This document shows, one piece after another, positions 15,568 through 24,156 of a DNA stretch of 64,000 nt (position 1 is the first letter of the stretch; each line of letters begins with the position of its first letter). The notes beneath the pieces were generated by a model, which was not told the origin of the DNA, made no database searches, and saw only the letters and a program-made list of their open reading frames with translations. Made by a program: the position numbers and the translations under genes. Origin of the DNA: CBDFFW01 sp965246945 (GTDB lineage: Bacteria > Pseudomonadota > Alphaproteobacteria > UBA11073); the NCBI GenBank assembly GCA_965246945.1, contig CBDFFW010000001.1:1612001-1676000 (forward strand), read 5' to 3'.

Positions 15568-17146
15568 GTGTTGCTCCATTAATTGGTAAGTTACTATCTG
15601 GGCTGTTTTTGATGGTCACGCCAATATTTTTGAATTGGGCACTGGCGATAAAATCATTGATGATTTCGATATTATCCAAATCCACAAAATTCGCGCGGGA
15701 TAAATCGAGCAGTAAGCTGGTATGGGCCGGGATTTTATTGAGCACGTGTTTTAATTCGTATTTGTGCATGAAAAATAAATCTTTCTTGGCGCGAACCAAA
15801 TGATTGCTGCCATCGGCAAGATGCAAAATTGCCAGCCGGAAATTTTCACGCACTAAAAAGATAATGGCTGCCACTACCCCAATCCCAATGCCAACCAATA
15901 AATTCGTTAGCAAAATTGCTGTAATCGTCACGACAAATGGTAAAAAATAAGCCAAACCTTTTTGATATTTTTGTAAGAAAACAGCTGGCTTGGTAAGCTT
16001 GTAACCGACCGCAATTAAAATGGCAGCCAATGATGCCAGCGGGATCATATTCAGCCAATGTGGAATAACAATCACAAAACCCAAGAGCATTGCCCCATGC
16101 AAAATTGCCGCCATTTTAGTGCGCCCGCCGGTGGCAATATTGGCCGAGCTGCGCACAATGACCGAAGTGACTGGTAAACCACCAATTAATCCTGAACAAA
16201 TATTCCCAACTCCTTGGGCAATCAATTCACGGTTGGTTGGCGTGATGCGCTTGAAAGGATCAAGCTTGTCAATCGCTTCCACGCTGAGCAGTGCTTCCAT
16301 ACTGGTCACCAGTGCGATGCTGAGCGCAGCCAGCCACACAGCCTGATTATTCATTTGGGTAAAATTAGGTAGGGTGAATTGCTGAAGGAAATCGGCCAAT
16401 GAACTTGCCACCGGCACGCTAACCAAATGTTCACCGGCAATCGCTAAATCTGGCCAGACGGCCGGTGAAAAATGAATAAACAGCTGATTGGCTGCCACAC
16501 CAAACAGCACCACCAATAGCGAACCTGGCACAAAGCGTAATGCATTGGTGAATTTTGACTGCTGCCGGTCCCACCAAAACAAAAAGATCAGCGATAGGGT
16601 TGAAATGATAATCGCGCCGAGCGACAAATGATGTTCAAATATTTCGTAAAGCGACGAAAACGTATTTTCGCCATTGGCTTGCCAAAAATTACTATCGCCT
16701 TCTGGGCTAGCCTCATAACCCACCAAATGTGGAATTTGTTTTAAAATTAAAATAATTCCGATGGCGGCCAGCATGCCTTTAATCACAGTCGAGGGAATAA
16801 AGTCAGCAATTTTACCGATACGCAGCAAACCGAAAATGATCTGCAATCCGCCAGCCAAACACACCGCTAGCAAAAAGATATTAAACGCCTGGAGCTGTTG
16901 CATCGCGCCAATGACAATGACAGCATAACCAGCCGATGGTCCGCTCACGCTTAGCGGTGAACCGCTTAAAGTGGCGACAATTAAACCGCCGACAATGCCA
17001 GCAATCACACCAGAAAATAATGGCGCACCCACCACCAAGGCAATGCCAAGGCAGAGCGGCAAGGCCACCAGTAAAACCACCAATGCGGCTGGCGCATCAT
17101 ATTGCCAGTTATGCCAGGGAGAAAAATTTTGCTTGTTCATACCCAT
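15554..17146 (-). CDS. SulP family anion transporter with STAS domain, probable bicarbonate importer
   Basis: The 530-residue protein has many membrane helices, beginning near residue 18. It shows SulP hallmarks: SGSPLSVSGPSAGYAVIVIGA near the N-terminus and NICSGLIGGLPVTSVIVRSSA in the middle. A C-terminal STAS domain occupies about residues 455-520 (AHTSLLLDLSRANFVDLDN). SulP proteins move sulfate, bicarbonate or dicarboxylates. Overlap with a carbonic anhydrase gene makes bicarbonate the best guess, but sulfate cannot be excluded from sequence alone. Confidence 0.88.
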   Translation of the reverse strand: MGMNKQNFSPWHNWQYDAPAALVVLLVALPLCLGIALVVGAPLFSGVIAGIVGGLIVATLSGSPLSVSGPSAGYAVIVIGAMQQLQAFNIFLLAVCLAGGLQIIFGLLRIGKIADFIPSTVIKGMLAAIGIILILKQIPHLVGYEASPEGDSNFWQANGENTFSSLYEIFEHHLSLGAIIISTLSLIFLFWWDRQQSKFTNALRFVPGSLLVVLFGVAANQLFIHFSPAVWPDLAIAGEHLVSVPVASSLADFLQQFTLPNFTQMNNQAVWLAALSIALVTSMEALLSVEAIDKLDPFKRITPTNRELIAQGVGNICSGLIGGLPVTSVIVRSSANIATGGRTKMAAILHGAMLLGFVIVIPHWLNMIPLASLAAILIAVGYKLTKPAVFLQKYQKGLAYFLPFVVTITAILLTNLLVGIGIGVVAAIIFLVRENFRLAILHLADGSNHLVRAKKDLFFMHKYELKHVLNKIPAHTSLLLDLSRANFVDLDNIEIINDFIASAQFKNIGVTIKNSPDSNLPINGATHATL

Positions 17147-17205
17147 CGCTATTCATTCCAAAACTTAAGCAAAATTTTTAGGCAAGGCCATTTTAAAATC
17201 GCGTA

Positions 17206-18594
17206 TTATTTCCGGCCAATCAATGCCTGGCCTTCGGGCGGGGGTTCAACGCCAAGCACTTCCGCCAATTGTGCAAAGCATTCTGGCAGCCGTGTACATT
17301 CCTGCCGTTGCTGACGCAAAAAGGTTTCAATACCAGGATATAAACTAATCGCGCGATCGGTTTCCGCATCGCTGCCTTTTTTATAAGCACCCAGCCGGAT
17401 CAGCTCGGCCATATCTTCATACAGCGAAATTGTTTTTTTGGCATAAGCAATCAAATCATATTCGCCAGGCGTGTTGCAGGCGGGCATAGAACGCGAAATA
17501 CTTTTCAATAAATTGATTGCCGGATAGCGGCCCCGTTCGGCAATTTGCCGCTCCAACACAATATGACCGTCTAAAATCCCCCGCACAGCATCAGCGATCG
17601 GCTCGTTATGGTCATCGCCATCGACCAGAACGGTGAACAGGCCGGTGATATTGCCCTGCCCTGGTCCGCCAGGTCCTGCGCGTTCCAGCAAACGCGCCAG
17701 TTCCGAAAAAGTGGTGGGCGGATAACCTTTGCTGGTCGGCGGTTCACCCGCTGACAGGCCAATTTCTCGCTGCGCCATGGCAAAGCGGGTGACGCTATCA
17801 ATCATGCATAAAACATCGCGTTGTTGATTACGAAAAAACTCGGCGATCGACAGGGTCAGATAGGCGGCTTGCTTCCGCATCAACGGGCTTTCATCAGAAG
17901 TTGCGACCACGACTACACTGCGCGCCAAACCTTCTTCGCCCAAATCGTCTTCGATAAATTCCTGCACCTCACGCCCGCGCTCGCCTACCAGGCCAATTAC
18001 GCTGATATCGGCGACCGTATAACGCGCGAGCATCGAGAGCAGCACGGATTTCCCTACGCCGGAGCCGGCAAAAATCCCCATGCGCTGACCGCGGCAGATG
18101 GCCAAAAATGTGTTAATGGCCCGCACACCCAAATCCAGTTTTTCGCCTAACCGTTGGCGGGAACTGGCGTTGGGCGGGGCATTGCGAATGGGAATGCCAA
18201 CCGCGCCTTGTGGCAGTGGCCCTTTGCCATCAATCGGCTCGCCCAGCGCATTAATCACGCGGCCCAACCAAGCATTAGTTGGGAAAACCATCGGCGGCAC
18301 TTCCACAATTTCCACGCGGCAGCCAAGGGACACGCCCTCGAGCGCGGCAAACGGCATTACCAATGCTTGCTGCGCTCGAAAGCCAACCACTTCACATGGG
18401 ATAACTTGTTGAAAACGGTTAATAATATGACAGCGACCGCCCACCCCAATGTGATCGGCAATCCCGCCCACCTGGACCAGCATGCCCAAAACCTCAGTTA
18501 CCCGCCCGTAGCGGTAAGCCATTGGTAACTGGCCCCAAGCGGATTTTAAGCTGTCTGCCACATTGGTAAAACCCTGATTCATTGTATTTAGCAT
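17206..18594 (-). CDS. fliI: Flagellum-specific ATPase FliI
   Basis: The 462-residue protein is an F1-beta-like ATPase of the flagellar export apparatus. Walker A is FAGSGVGKSVLL near residues 175-186, and VLCMIDSVTRFAMAQREIGL carries Walker B. GEPPTSKGYPPTTFSELARLLERAG is the FliI/type III ATPase signature. It energises or gates export of flagellar subunits at the inner membrane. The usual downstream partner fliJ is absent: sulP follows directly. A second ATG at codon 5 is a possible start. The divergent ctrA-like gene and a CtrA-like box lie immediately upstream. Confidence 0.95.
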   Translation of the reverse strand: MLNTMNQGFTNVADSLKSAWGQLPMAYRYGRVTEVLGMLVQVGGIADHIGVGGRCHIINRFQQVIPCEVVGFRAQQALVMPFAALEGVSLGCRVEIVEVPPMVFPTNAWLGRVINALGEPIDGKGPLPQGAVGIPIRNAPPNASSRQRLGEKLDLGVRAINTFLAICRGQRMGIFAGSGVGKSVLLSMLARYTVADISVIGLVGERGREVQEFIEDDLGEEGLARSVVVVATSDESPLMRKQAAYLTLSIAEFFRNQQRDVLCMIDSVTRFAMAQREIGLSAGEPPTSKGYPPTTFSELARLLERAGPGGPGQGNITGLFTVLVDGDDHNEPIADAVRGILDGHIVLERQIAERGRYPAINLLKSISRSMPACNTPGEYDLIAYAKKTISLYEDMAELIRLGAYKKGSDAETDRAISLYPGIETFLRQQRQECTRLPECFAQLAEVLGVEPPPEGQALIGRK

Positions 18595-18635
18595 AGCATG
18601 GCCGACCCAACCGTCACCTCAACATGACAAAATAG

Positions 18636-18650
18636 TTACTAAATCGTTAA
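18636..18650. promoter_or_regulatory. CtrA-like box (TTAC-N7-TTAA) between fliI and the ctrA-like gene
   Basis: The site reads TTACTAAATCGTTAA, one base away from the TTAA-N7-TTAA consensus of the alphaproteobacterial cell-cycle regulator CtrA. It lies 42 bases upstream of fliI and about 145 upstream of the response-regulator gene, so it could serve either. The 14 bases AAATCGTTAATTTT that include its right half recur upstream of glnA. Binding is an inference. Confidence 0.5.
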
Positions 18651-18794
18651 TTTTGTCGCTGTCTGACAAAAGAATCATGTGGTATGCAAGTTAAAAATAA
18701 GATAAAATTCTTATAAAGGTTAACATAAAACCTTGCAGAATTTTAAAAGATCCCTGCTTGCACCGCAAACAGGAAACCCGAACAGGAGACTGTA

Positions 18795-19547
18795 ATGCGC
18801 GTATTGATGATTGAAGATGATGGCACTTATGCCAAAACCCTAGGCCTTATCCTGCGCCAAGAAGGGTATGAATTCGAACATGCACGCGATGGTGAAGACG
18901 GAATCGCATTGGCCCGTGAATATGGCTACAACATTATCTTGCTGGATTTGGGTTTGAAAGACATGGAAGGCCATGCCGTATTAAAGCAATTGCGCGATAA
19001 GCGCGTGGCGACCCCCGTGCTGATTTTAACGGGCCGCGACGGGATTGATGAAAAGATTAAAGCGCTTGGCTTCGGGGCCGATGATTATGTGATGAAGGAT
19101 GTCGACCGGCGTGAGCTGGTGGCGCGTATTCAAGCCATCATCCGCCGCAGCTCCGGCCATTCAGATAATAGCGTGGATATCGGCGCTTTATCGGTTGATT
19201 TGGGTGCCCGCATGGCATCTGTCAGCGGTCAGGCAATTCATTTAACGACCAAAGAATATGCTGTGCTGGAATTACTGGCACTGCGCCGCGGCAATACCAT
19301 CAGCAAAGAAGCACTGGTTAACCACATCTATAGTGGATTGGATGAACCAGATCCCAAAATTGTCGATGTATTTATCTGCCGCATTCGCCGCAAAATCGCC
19401 GAACAAGCGGGCGGCTTAAACTATATCGAAACCGCCTGGGGCCGCGGCTACCGCCTGCGTGAACCAGTAGCCAATGATGTAGGCAAGTCTGACAGCGAAA
19501 CGGCAGCACCTGCCAAAAGCAAAAAGAAAATCGCCACGAGTGCTTAA
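18795..19547 (+). CDS. ctrA: CtrA-family response regulator, OmpR-type winged helix
   Basis: The 250-residue protein is a receiver plus DNA-binding regulator. The phosphoacceptor is D51 (IILLDLGLKDMEG), and acidic residues D8-D9 and K101 are present, but the usual Lys-Pro after strand 5 is Lys-Asp here (DDYVMKDVD). The C-terminal domain has HLTTKEYAVLELLALRRG, LDEPDPKIVDVFICRIRRKI and YIETAWGRGYRLREP, very close to CtrA. The protein extends about 25 residues beyond the winged helix with a Lys-rich tail. AGGAG lies a few bases before the ATG. CtrA controls the cell cycle, flagella and motility. A paralogue of the true CtrA is possible. Confidence 0.8.
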   Translation: MRVLMIEDDGTYAKTLGLILRQEGYEFEHARDGEDGIALAREYGYNIILLDLGLKDMEGHAVLKQLRDKRVATPVLILTGRDGIDEKIKALGFGADDYVMKDVDRRELVARIQAIIRRSSGHSDNSVDIGALSVDLGARMASVSGQAIHLTTKEYAVLELLALRRGNTISKEALVNHIYSGLDEPDPKIVDVFICRIRRKIAEQAGGLNYIETAWGRGYRLREPVANDVGKSDSETAAPAKSKKKIATSA

Positions 19548-19555
19548 TTTGCACC

Positions 19556-19682
19556 GTCCTCCCCGCGCAGGCGGGGATCCAGTGACTGAAAAGCGTCATG
19601 CGTTAGCATGACACAATACAATATTATTCAAAGCGCGTATGGCGCACATTGTTTATTTTTAGATTCCGCCTGTGGGAATGAC
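19556..19682. repeat. 127-bp palindromic element, GTCAT...ATGAC family
   Basis: The left end (GTCCTCCCCGCGCAGGCGGG then GATCCAGTGA) and the right end (AGATTCCGCC then TGTGGGAATGAC) are inverted copies in outline, and each can fold as its own hairpin. The interior contains AAGCGTCATGCG and AAAGCGCGTATGGCGCA, which recur in the element after rpmE, also 127 bp long. It fills most of the space between the ctrA-like gene and the methyltransferase gene. Confidence 0.8.
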
Positions 19683-19729
19683 AATAGCTTTTGCTTGGCG
19701 CAAAGGTTTGAAAGCGCCAAAGTGAACTG

Positions 19730-20533
19730 GTGAGAAAAGATCAGCATCAATTTGGCCAGCCGCGGCTTGAGAAGAAAAGTTTTAGCCATTCGCCATGGCT
19801 ATATGGCACGCATGCGGTGTGGGCGGCATATTTAAATCCGGAACGGAATATCCGCCGGTTATTACTGACCGAGGCGCATCGGGATGAATTCCAACAATAC
19901 GCCACCCAGGCCAAAACTGCGGATATTAAGCGTCCAGAGCCACAATTTGTCGAAAAATACCAGTTAGATAAATTGGCAGGCGGCGAAGGCGTGCATCAGG
20001 GTATTGCGTGTGAAGCGGCGGCCCTGCCCGCTGTGGATATTGCCGATTTGCGCCGCAGCCTGTCCGTCCGCGAACATGCCGTGTTGTTAATGCTCGACCA
20101 GGTGACTGATCCGCATAATATTGGGGCGATCATGCGTTCGGCCGCCGCGTTCGGGGCACTTGCGGTGATTGTGCAGGATCGGCATGCGCCGCCGATTACT
20201 GGCACGCTGGCTAAAATCGCCAGCGGTGGGGTGGAACATGTGCCACTGGTTTACGTGACCAACCTCAGCGAAACCTTAATGCAACTGCATGAAGCTGGTT
20301 GCCAAAGCATTGCGCTTGACGAGCGCGGGGAGCAGACCATTGATGCCCTTGCGCCGCAACTTGCGCGCAAAACCATTTTGGTCTTCGGCGCGGAAGGCGC
20401 TGGCCTGCGGCCGAAAGTGCGGGAAACTTGTACCCATTTGGCGCGATTGCCGACCAATCCGGCTTTTACCGCCTTAAATGTGTCTAATGCCGCTGCGGTG
20501 GGGTTGTATGTGTTGGCGTGCCACGCTAAGTAA
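19730..20533 (+). CDS. rlmB: 23S rRNA 2'-O-methyltransferase (TrmH/RlmB family)
   Basis: The 267-residue protein starts at GTG. It has an N-terminal substrate-binding domain (GTHAVWAAYLNPERNIRRLLLT) and a C-terminal SPOUT domain. The knot motifs are LLMLDQVTDPHNIGAIMRSAAAFGA, FGAEGAGLRPKVRETC and LNVSNAAAVGLYV. RlmB methylates the ribose of G2251 in 23S rRNA; other TrmH members modify tRNA, so the precise target is inferred from overall similarity. The gene is followed by sodB after only six bases. Confidence 0.88.
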   Translation: MRKDQHQFGQPRLEKKSFSHSPWLYGTHAVWAAYLNPERNIRRLLLTEAHRDEFQQYATQAKTADIKRPEPQFVEKYQLDKLAGGEGVHQGIACEAAALPAVDIADLRRSLSVREHAVLLMLDQVTDPHNIGAIMRSAAAFGALAVIVQDRHAPPITGTLAKIASGGVEHVPLVYVTNLSETLMQLHEAGCQSIALDERGEQTIDALAPQLARKTILVFGAEGAGLRPKVRETCTHLARLPTNPAFTALNVSNAAAVGLYVLACHAK

Positions 20534-20539
20534 TTGTTT

Positions 20540-21166
20540 ATGACCACACTCGTTCTGCCTGAATTGCCTTATGCGTTAGACGCACTCGCGCCCTATATGT
20601 CCGCTGAAACATTGGAGTTTCATCATAGCAAGCACCACAAGGCTTATGTGGATAAAGGGAATGAGCTGCTGGCCAAATCGCCGTTTCAGGACCAAACGGT
20701 GGAAGAAATTATTCGCCAGACTTATGGCAATGATGATATGCGGCCGTTATTTAACAACGTAGCGCAGCACTGGAACCACATTCAATTTTGGCAGATGATG
20801 AAACCCAGTGGCGGCGGTAAAATTCCAGGCAAACTGGAAGCGCAAATTATTCAGGATTTGGGCAGCGTTGAAGCGTTTAACGAAAAATTTGTGGCCGATG
20901 GCGTGGCGCAATTTGGTTCTGGTTGGGTATGGCTGGTGCACTGCCCTAAACATGGGAAATTGGAAATCGTGAAAACCCCCAATGGCGAAAACCCGTTAGT
21001 GCATAATAAAATTACGCTGCTGGGCTGCGATGTGTGGGAGCATTCTTATTATATTGATTACCGCAATAAACGCCCTGACTATATCAAAGCGTTTTTAGCC
21101 AATATGGTGAATTGGGAATATGTAGAACATTTATATAGCCAAGGAATTAATGCTACTGCTGCTTAA
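20540..21166 (+). CDS. sodB: Superoxide dismutase, Fe type
   Basis: The 208-residue enzyme detoxifies superoxide. Metal ligands are visible in ETLEFHHSKHHKAYVD, in NNVAQHWNHIQFW, and in LLGCDVWEHSYYIDY (Asp and His). The FQDQTVEEII region and FGSGWVWLV fit the iron or cambialistic branch; iron is preferred but the metal cannot be proven. The ATG lies six bases after the rlmB stop; a TTG two codons upstream overlaps that stop region and is a less likely start. Confidence 0.95.
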   Translation: MTTLVLPELPYALDALAPYMSAETLEFHHSKHHKAYVDKGNELLAKSPFQDQTVEEIIRQTYGNDDMRPLFNNVAQHWNHIQFWQMMKPSGGGKIPGKLEAQIIQDLGSVEAFNEKFVADGVAQFGSGWVWLVHCPKHGKLEIVKTPNGENPLVHNKITLLGCDVWEHSYYIDYRNKRPDYIKAFLANMVNWEYVEHLYSQGINATAA

Positions 21167-21173
21167 TTTTACC

Positions 21174-21261
21174 GTCATGCCAGCGCAGGCTGGCATCCAG
21201 ATTAGCTAAGCCAATTGTTAATTTATAGATGAGTGTGGATCCCAGCTTGCGCTGGGATGAC
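21174..21261. repeat. 88-bp palindromic element, GTCAT...ATGAC family
   Basis: It begins GTCATGCCAGCGCAGGCTGG and ends GGATCCCAGCTTGCGCTGGG followed by ATGAC. Both ends fold alone (CCAGCGCAGGCTGG and CCCAGCTTGCGCTGGG) and also pair with each other. It sits between the convergent sodB and xseA genes, where it could act as a bidirectional transcription barrier. Confidence 0.82.
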
Positions 21262-21262
21262 G

Positions 21263-22699
21263 CTAATTAACAATGCTTTCCACTTCGCCATCCGCGAAAC
21301 GCGTTTTGAGCTGCATGCCGGGTTTAGTTTGCGCGGCAAAGGCCAGTACTTGACCATCAGCTGTTTCAGTAATGGTATAACCGCGCTGCAAAACCTGATA
21401 CGGTCCCAGCGCATTTAGCTGCTCTTTCAAGCTGATCAGCAAATTGTGATTGCGTTGCAAACGGTTCGGTAACACACAGCCAATCCGTTGTTCCAATTGC
21501 TGCAGTTTCACCTGCCGCAACTGCGTGTTGGGGCGCGCGGCCAGTAATTGTTGCTGCGTGTTTTGCACACGCTGTTGCTGGCGCTTTAAATGCATGGGCA
21601 GCGCTTGTTTCAACCGGTAATCTATTTGTTGTAATTGCGTGGCAGGCGCTTTCAATTGTGGTTTGGCCGCCTGCAATTTAGCATTTAATAATTGCAGCGT
21701 ATTGCTGCGTTTTTGTTTCCAGCTTTCCAGGCCTTTACCCAATTGCATTTGCAACTGATCCAAATATTGCGCCTGGTCCTGCACGCGGCGCGGAAGCAAT
21801 TGCGGCAAGCGTTCGGCTTGTTGAAAATAACGCGCTTTGGCAGTTTCAATGGCGCGATGCAGCCCAACTGTGACGCGCTGACCATGCTGCACTAAAGCCT
21901 GCAACAAATCACTGCGCACGGGCGTGGCCAGTTCCGCTGCCGCTGTGGGCGTGGGGGCGCGCAGATCGGCCACGTGGTCAATCAACGTGGTATCCGTTTC
22001 ATGGCCGATGGCGGAAATAACCGGAATTTGAAACGCGAAAACGGCACGCACCAGCCCTTCATCATTAAACGGCATTAAATCTTCGATACTGCCGCCGCCG
22101 CGCGCGATAATCACCAAATCCGGTTGTGGTAAATGCAGCGCCTCCCGAATGCCTTCAAGCGCAGCGATAATTTGCGGCACGGCCAAATCGCCCTGCACAT
22201 TGACCGGCCAGATATGCACCGCCAGCGGAAAACGCGCGGCCAGCCGGTGGATAATATCACGGATCACCGCGCCGGTGGGCGAGGTAATCACCGCAATGCG
22301 GCGCGGCATCACCGGCAGTGGTTTCTTTTTCGCTTCGTCAAACAAACCTTCCAGATGCAAGCGGCGTTTGCGTTCTTCAATCGCCTGCAAAATCGCGCCG
22401 ACACCGGCCAGTTCAATGCTTTCGATAAGGAATTGATATTGCGAGCGTTGCGGATAGGCGGTCAGTTTGCCAGTCACAATCACCTGTTGGCCATGTTGCG
22501 GCTTAAAACCAAAACGCTGCGGCGCAAAATAGGCCATGTTGATGGTCGATTTATCATCCTTCAGCGTGGCGTAAAAATAGCCCTTGCTACTTACCATCGG
22601 GTCCGAAATTTCCCCCTGAATCCGAATCCGCGGCGCTAGCTGTTCCAGCGTCCGCTTAATTAATCCGCCTAGCTCGCTAACTTGATAAATATGCTCCAT
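21263..22699 (-). CDS. xseA: Exodeoxyribonuclease VII large subunit
   Basis: The 478-residue protein has an N-terminal OB fold (IYQVSELGGLIKRTLEQL, IQGEISDPMVSSKGYFYATLKD). The catalytic core follows, with VITSPTGAVIRDI, ARGGGSIEDLMPFNDE and SAIGHETDTTLIDHVADLRAPTPTAAAE. A long Gln/Arg/Leu-rich coiled-coil region then runs to the C-terminus. With XseB it degrades single-stranded DNA in repair. The small subunit gene is not in this window. Length is normal for the family. Confidence 0.97.
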   Translation of the reverse strand: MEHIYQVSELGGLIKRTLEQLAPRIRIQGEISDPMVSSKGYFYATLKDDKSTINMAYFAPQRFGFKPQHGQQVIVTGKLTAYPQRSQYQFLIESIELAGVGAILQAIEERKRRLHLEGLFDEAKKKPLPVMPRRIAVITSPTGAVIRDIIHRLAARFPLAVHIWPVNVQGDLAVPQIIAALEGIREALHLPQPDLVIIARGGGSIEDLMPFNDEGLVRAVFAFQIPVISAIGHETDTTLIDHVADLRAPTPTAAAELATPVRSDLLQALVQHGQRVTVGLHRAIETAKARYFQQAERLPQLLPRRVQDQAQYLDQLQMQLGKGLESWKQKRSNTLQLLNAKLQAAKPQLKAPATQLQQIDYRLKQALPMHLKRQQQRVQNTQQQLLAARPNTQLRQVKLQQLEQRIGCVLPNRLQRNHNLLISLKEQLNALGPYQVLQRGYTITETADGQVLAFAAQTKPGMQLKTRFADGEVESIVN

Positions 22700-22722
22700 T
22701 GTGAGTAATTATGCCCCACTCT

Positions 22723-22861
22723 GTCATCCCGGACAAGAGAAGCATGAGCTTGTCTCATGCGGATCGCTGATCCGGGACCTAAAGAATATAATGCGCGCCG
22801 AAGGCGCTCTTTGTTTGCTTTGGGTCCCGGGCCACCGTAGCGCGGTCAAGCCCGGGATGAC
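22723..22861. repeat. 139-bp palindromic element, GTCAT...ATGAC family
   Basis: The element starts GTCATCCCGGAC and ends AAGCCCGGGATGAC. Nested hairpins are visible inside it: GCATGAGCTTGTCTCATGC, and GCGCGCC/GGCGCTC near the centre. It fills the gap between the divergent xseA and fabD genes, so the promoters of both must lie inside or directly beside it. Confidence 0.82.
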
Positions 22862-22909
22862 AGTGATAAAAATGTTGAATTCATTTTAGAAACTTGTGTT
22901 GATACATTC

Positions 22910-23854
22910 ATGAGCATCGCAATCATCTTTCCGGGCCAAGGTAGCCAAGCCATTGGCATGGGTCAAAAGCTGGCGGAAAGTTTCCCCGCCGCACGGGAAG
23001 TGTTTGACGAGGTGGATGAGGCGTTGAAGCAAAAGCTATCGGCGCTAATGTTCGCGGGTGATGCCAGTGAATTAAATTTAACCGCCAATACCCAGCCCGC
23101 TATTATGGCGGCCTCTCTGGCCGTGTGGCGCGTGTTACAGCAGCAAGGGTTGCTGAAGTTTGCACAGTTAACCTATGCGGCCGGGCATTCGCTCGGCGAA
23201 TATTCCGCGCTCGCTGCTACTGGCGCTTTGCAATTACACGAAACCGCTTGCCTGCTGCGCACGCGCGGCGATGCGATGCAAAAAGCCGTACCGGTCGGTG
23301 CCGGCGCGATGGCGGCGCTGTTGGGCGCAGAATTGGAACAAGCGCTCGACATCGCGGCCGAAGCGGCCAACAATGATGTCTGCAGCGTGGCCAATGATAA
23401 TGCGCCTGGCCAGGTGGTGATCAGCGGGCATATAGCGGCCATTGAACGCGCCGAGGCTATCGCCCCGAAATATAGCATTAAACGCGCCATACGCCTGCCG
23501 GTCAGCGCGCCGTTTCATTGCCCGTTAATGGCCCCAGCCGCCAAAGTGATGCAGGATAGTTTTCAGGATGTGGTGTTTGCCGCGCCGCGTATTCCCGTGG
23601 TCGCCAATGTCACCGCCGCGCCCGTGGGCGATGCCAGCAGCTGGCCCGCCTTATTGGTTGAACAAGTCACCAGCATGGTGCGTTGGCGCGAAAGCGTGCT
23701 GGCGATGCAAGGCGCCGGCATCACCCATTTCATCGAAATCGGCCCTGGGAAAGTGCTGAGCGGTCTCATCAAACGCATCGCGCCCGATGCGCAAAGTTAT
23801 GCAGTAAGCGCACCGGAAGATTTGGACGGGCTTACCAATTTTCTGAAAGCATAA
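22910..23854 (+). CDS. fabD: Malonyl-CoA:ACP transacylase
   Basis: FabD loads malonate onto acyl carrier protein for fatty-acid synthesis. The 314-residue protein begins IAIIFPGQGSQAIGMG, with the catalytic Ser in GHSLGEYSA (S94). The malonyl-binding Arg lies in LLRTRGDAMQ and the catalytic His in SAPFHCPLM. Other fab genes (fabG, acpP, fabF) are not adjacent, unlike the layout in many proteobacteria. The palindromic element upstream separates it from xseA. Confidence 0.96.
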   Translation: MSIAIIFPGQGSQAIGMGQKLAESFPAAREVFDEVDEALKQKLSALMFAGDASELNLTANTQPAIMAASLAVWRVLQQQGLLKFAQLTYAAGHSLGEYSALAATGALQLHETACLLRTRGDAMQKAVPVGAGAMAALLGAELEQALDIAAEAANNDVCSVANDNAPGQVVISGHIAAIERAEAIAPKYSIKRAIRLPVSAPFHCPLMAPAAKVMQDSFQDVVFAAPRIPVVANVTAAPVGDASSWPALLVEQVTSMVRWRESVLAMQGAGITHFIEIGPGKVLSGLIKRIAPDAQSYAVSAPEDLDGLTNFLKA

Positions 23855-23859
23855 ACAGA

Positions 23860-23945
23860 CCTCATCCTGAATCGAAGGATACTTAATCAAGCCACCACAT
23901 TTGAGCATCCTTCGATACGCTGCTGTGCAGCTACTCAGGATGAGG
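23860..23945. repeat. 86-bp palindromic element, CCTCATCCTGA family
   Basis: The ends are perfect 11-bp inverted repeats, CCTCATCCTGA and TCAGGATGAGG. Inside, ATCGAAGGAT and ATCCTTCGAT form another inverted pair. The same end sequence and the CTTCGA core occur in the element between ligA and the histidine kinase gene. The rest of the 302-base fabD-glnA gap, from 23946 on, holds a CtrA-like box and the glnA leader; I recognise nothing else there. Confidence 0.85.
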
Positions 23946-24051
23946 TGATTTGTAAATTTTGGAGAAAAAATATTGGAATCAATGACAGCCAACATCTCAG
24001 GGGCACGCGTCCAAAATCAGTTAAACAGGCCCCCGGCGATAGTCAATAAAT

Positions 24052-24066
24052 TTAACAAATCGTTAA
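24052..24066. promoter_or_regulatory. Exact CtrA-type box (TTAA-N7-TTAA) upstream of glnA
   Basis: The sequence TTAACAAATCGTTAA matches the full TTAA-N7-TTAA consensus and lies about 90 bases before the glnA start. It shares AAATCGTTAATTTT with the fliI/ctrA spacer, and a related CAGCTGACAG versus CGCTGTCTGACA follows in both. One exact match in 64 kb of moderately AT-rich DNA could be chance; the shared flank is what raises it above background. Confidence 0.45.
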
Positions 24067-24156
24067 TTTTAGCAGCTGACAGCGCCGGTTTTTCACTGTA
24101 CCGCTAACCGCTCGGGCTAAATAAATTTTAGTTCACCACTTTTATTAGGAGTTCGC

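Noticed and set aside
22133..22639. Long open frame on the plus strand within xseA
   Set aside because: It is a GC-rich antisense shadow of a well-supported gene, with no recognisable protein features.
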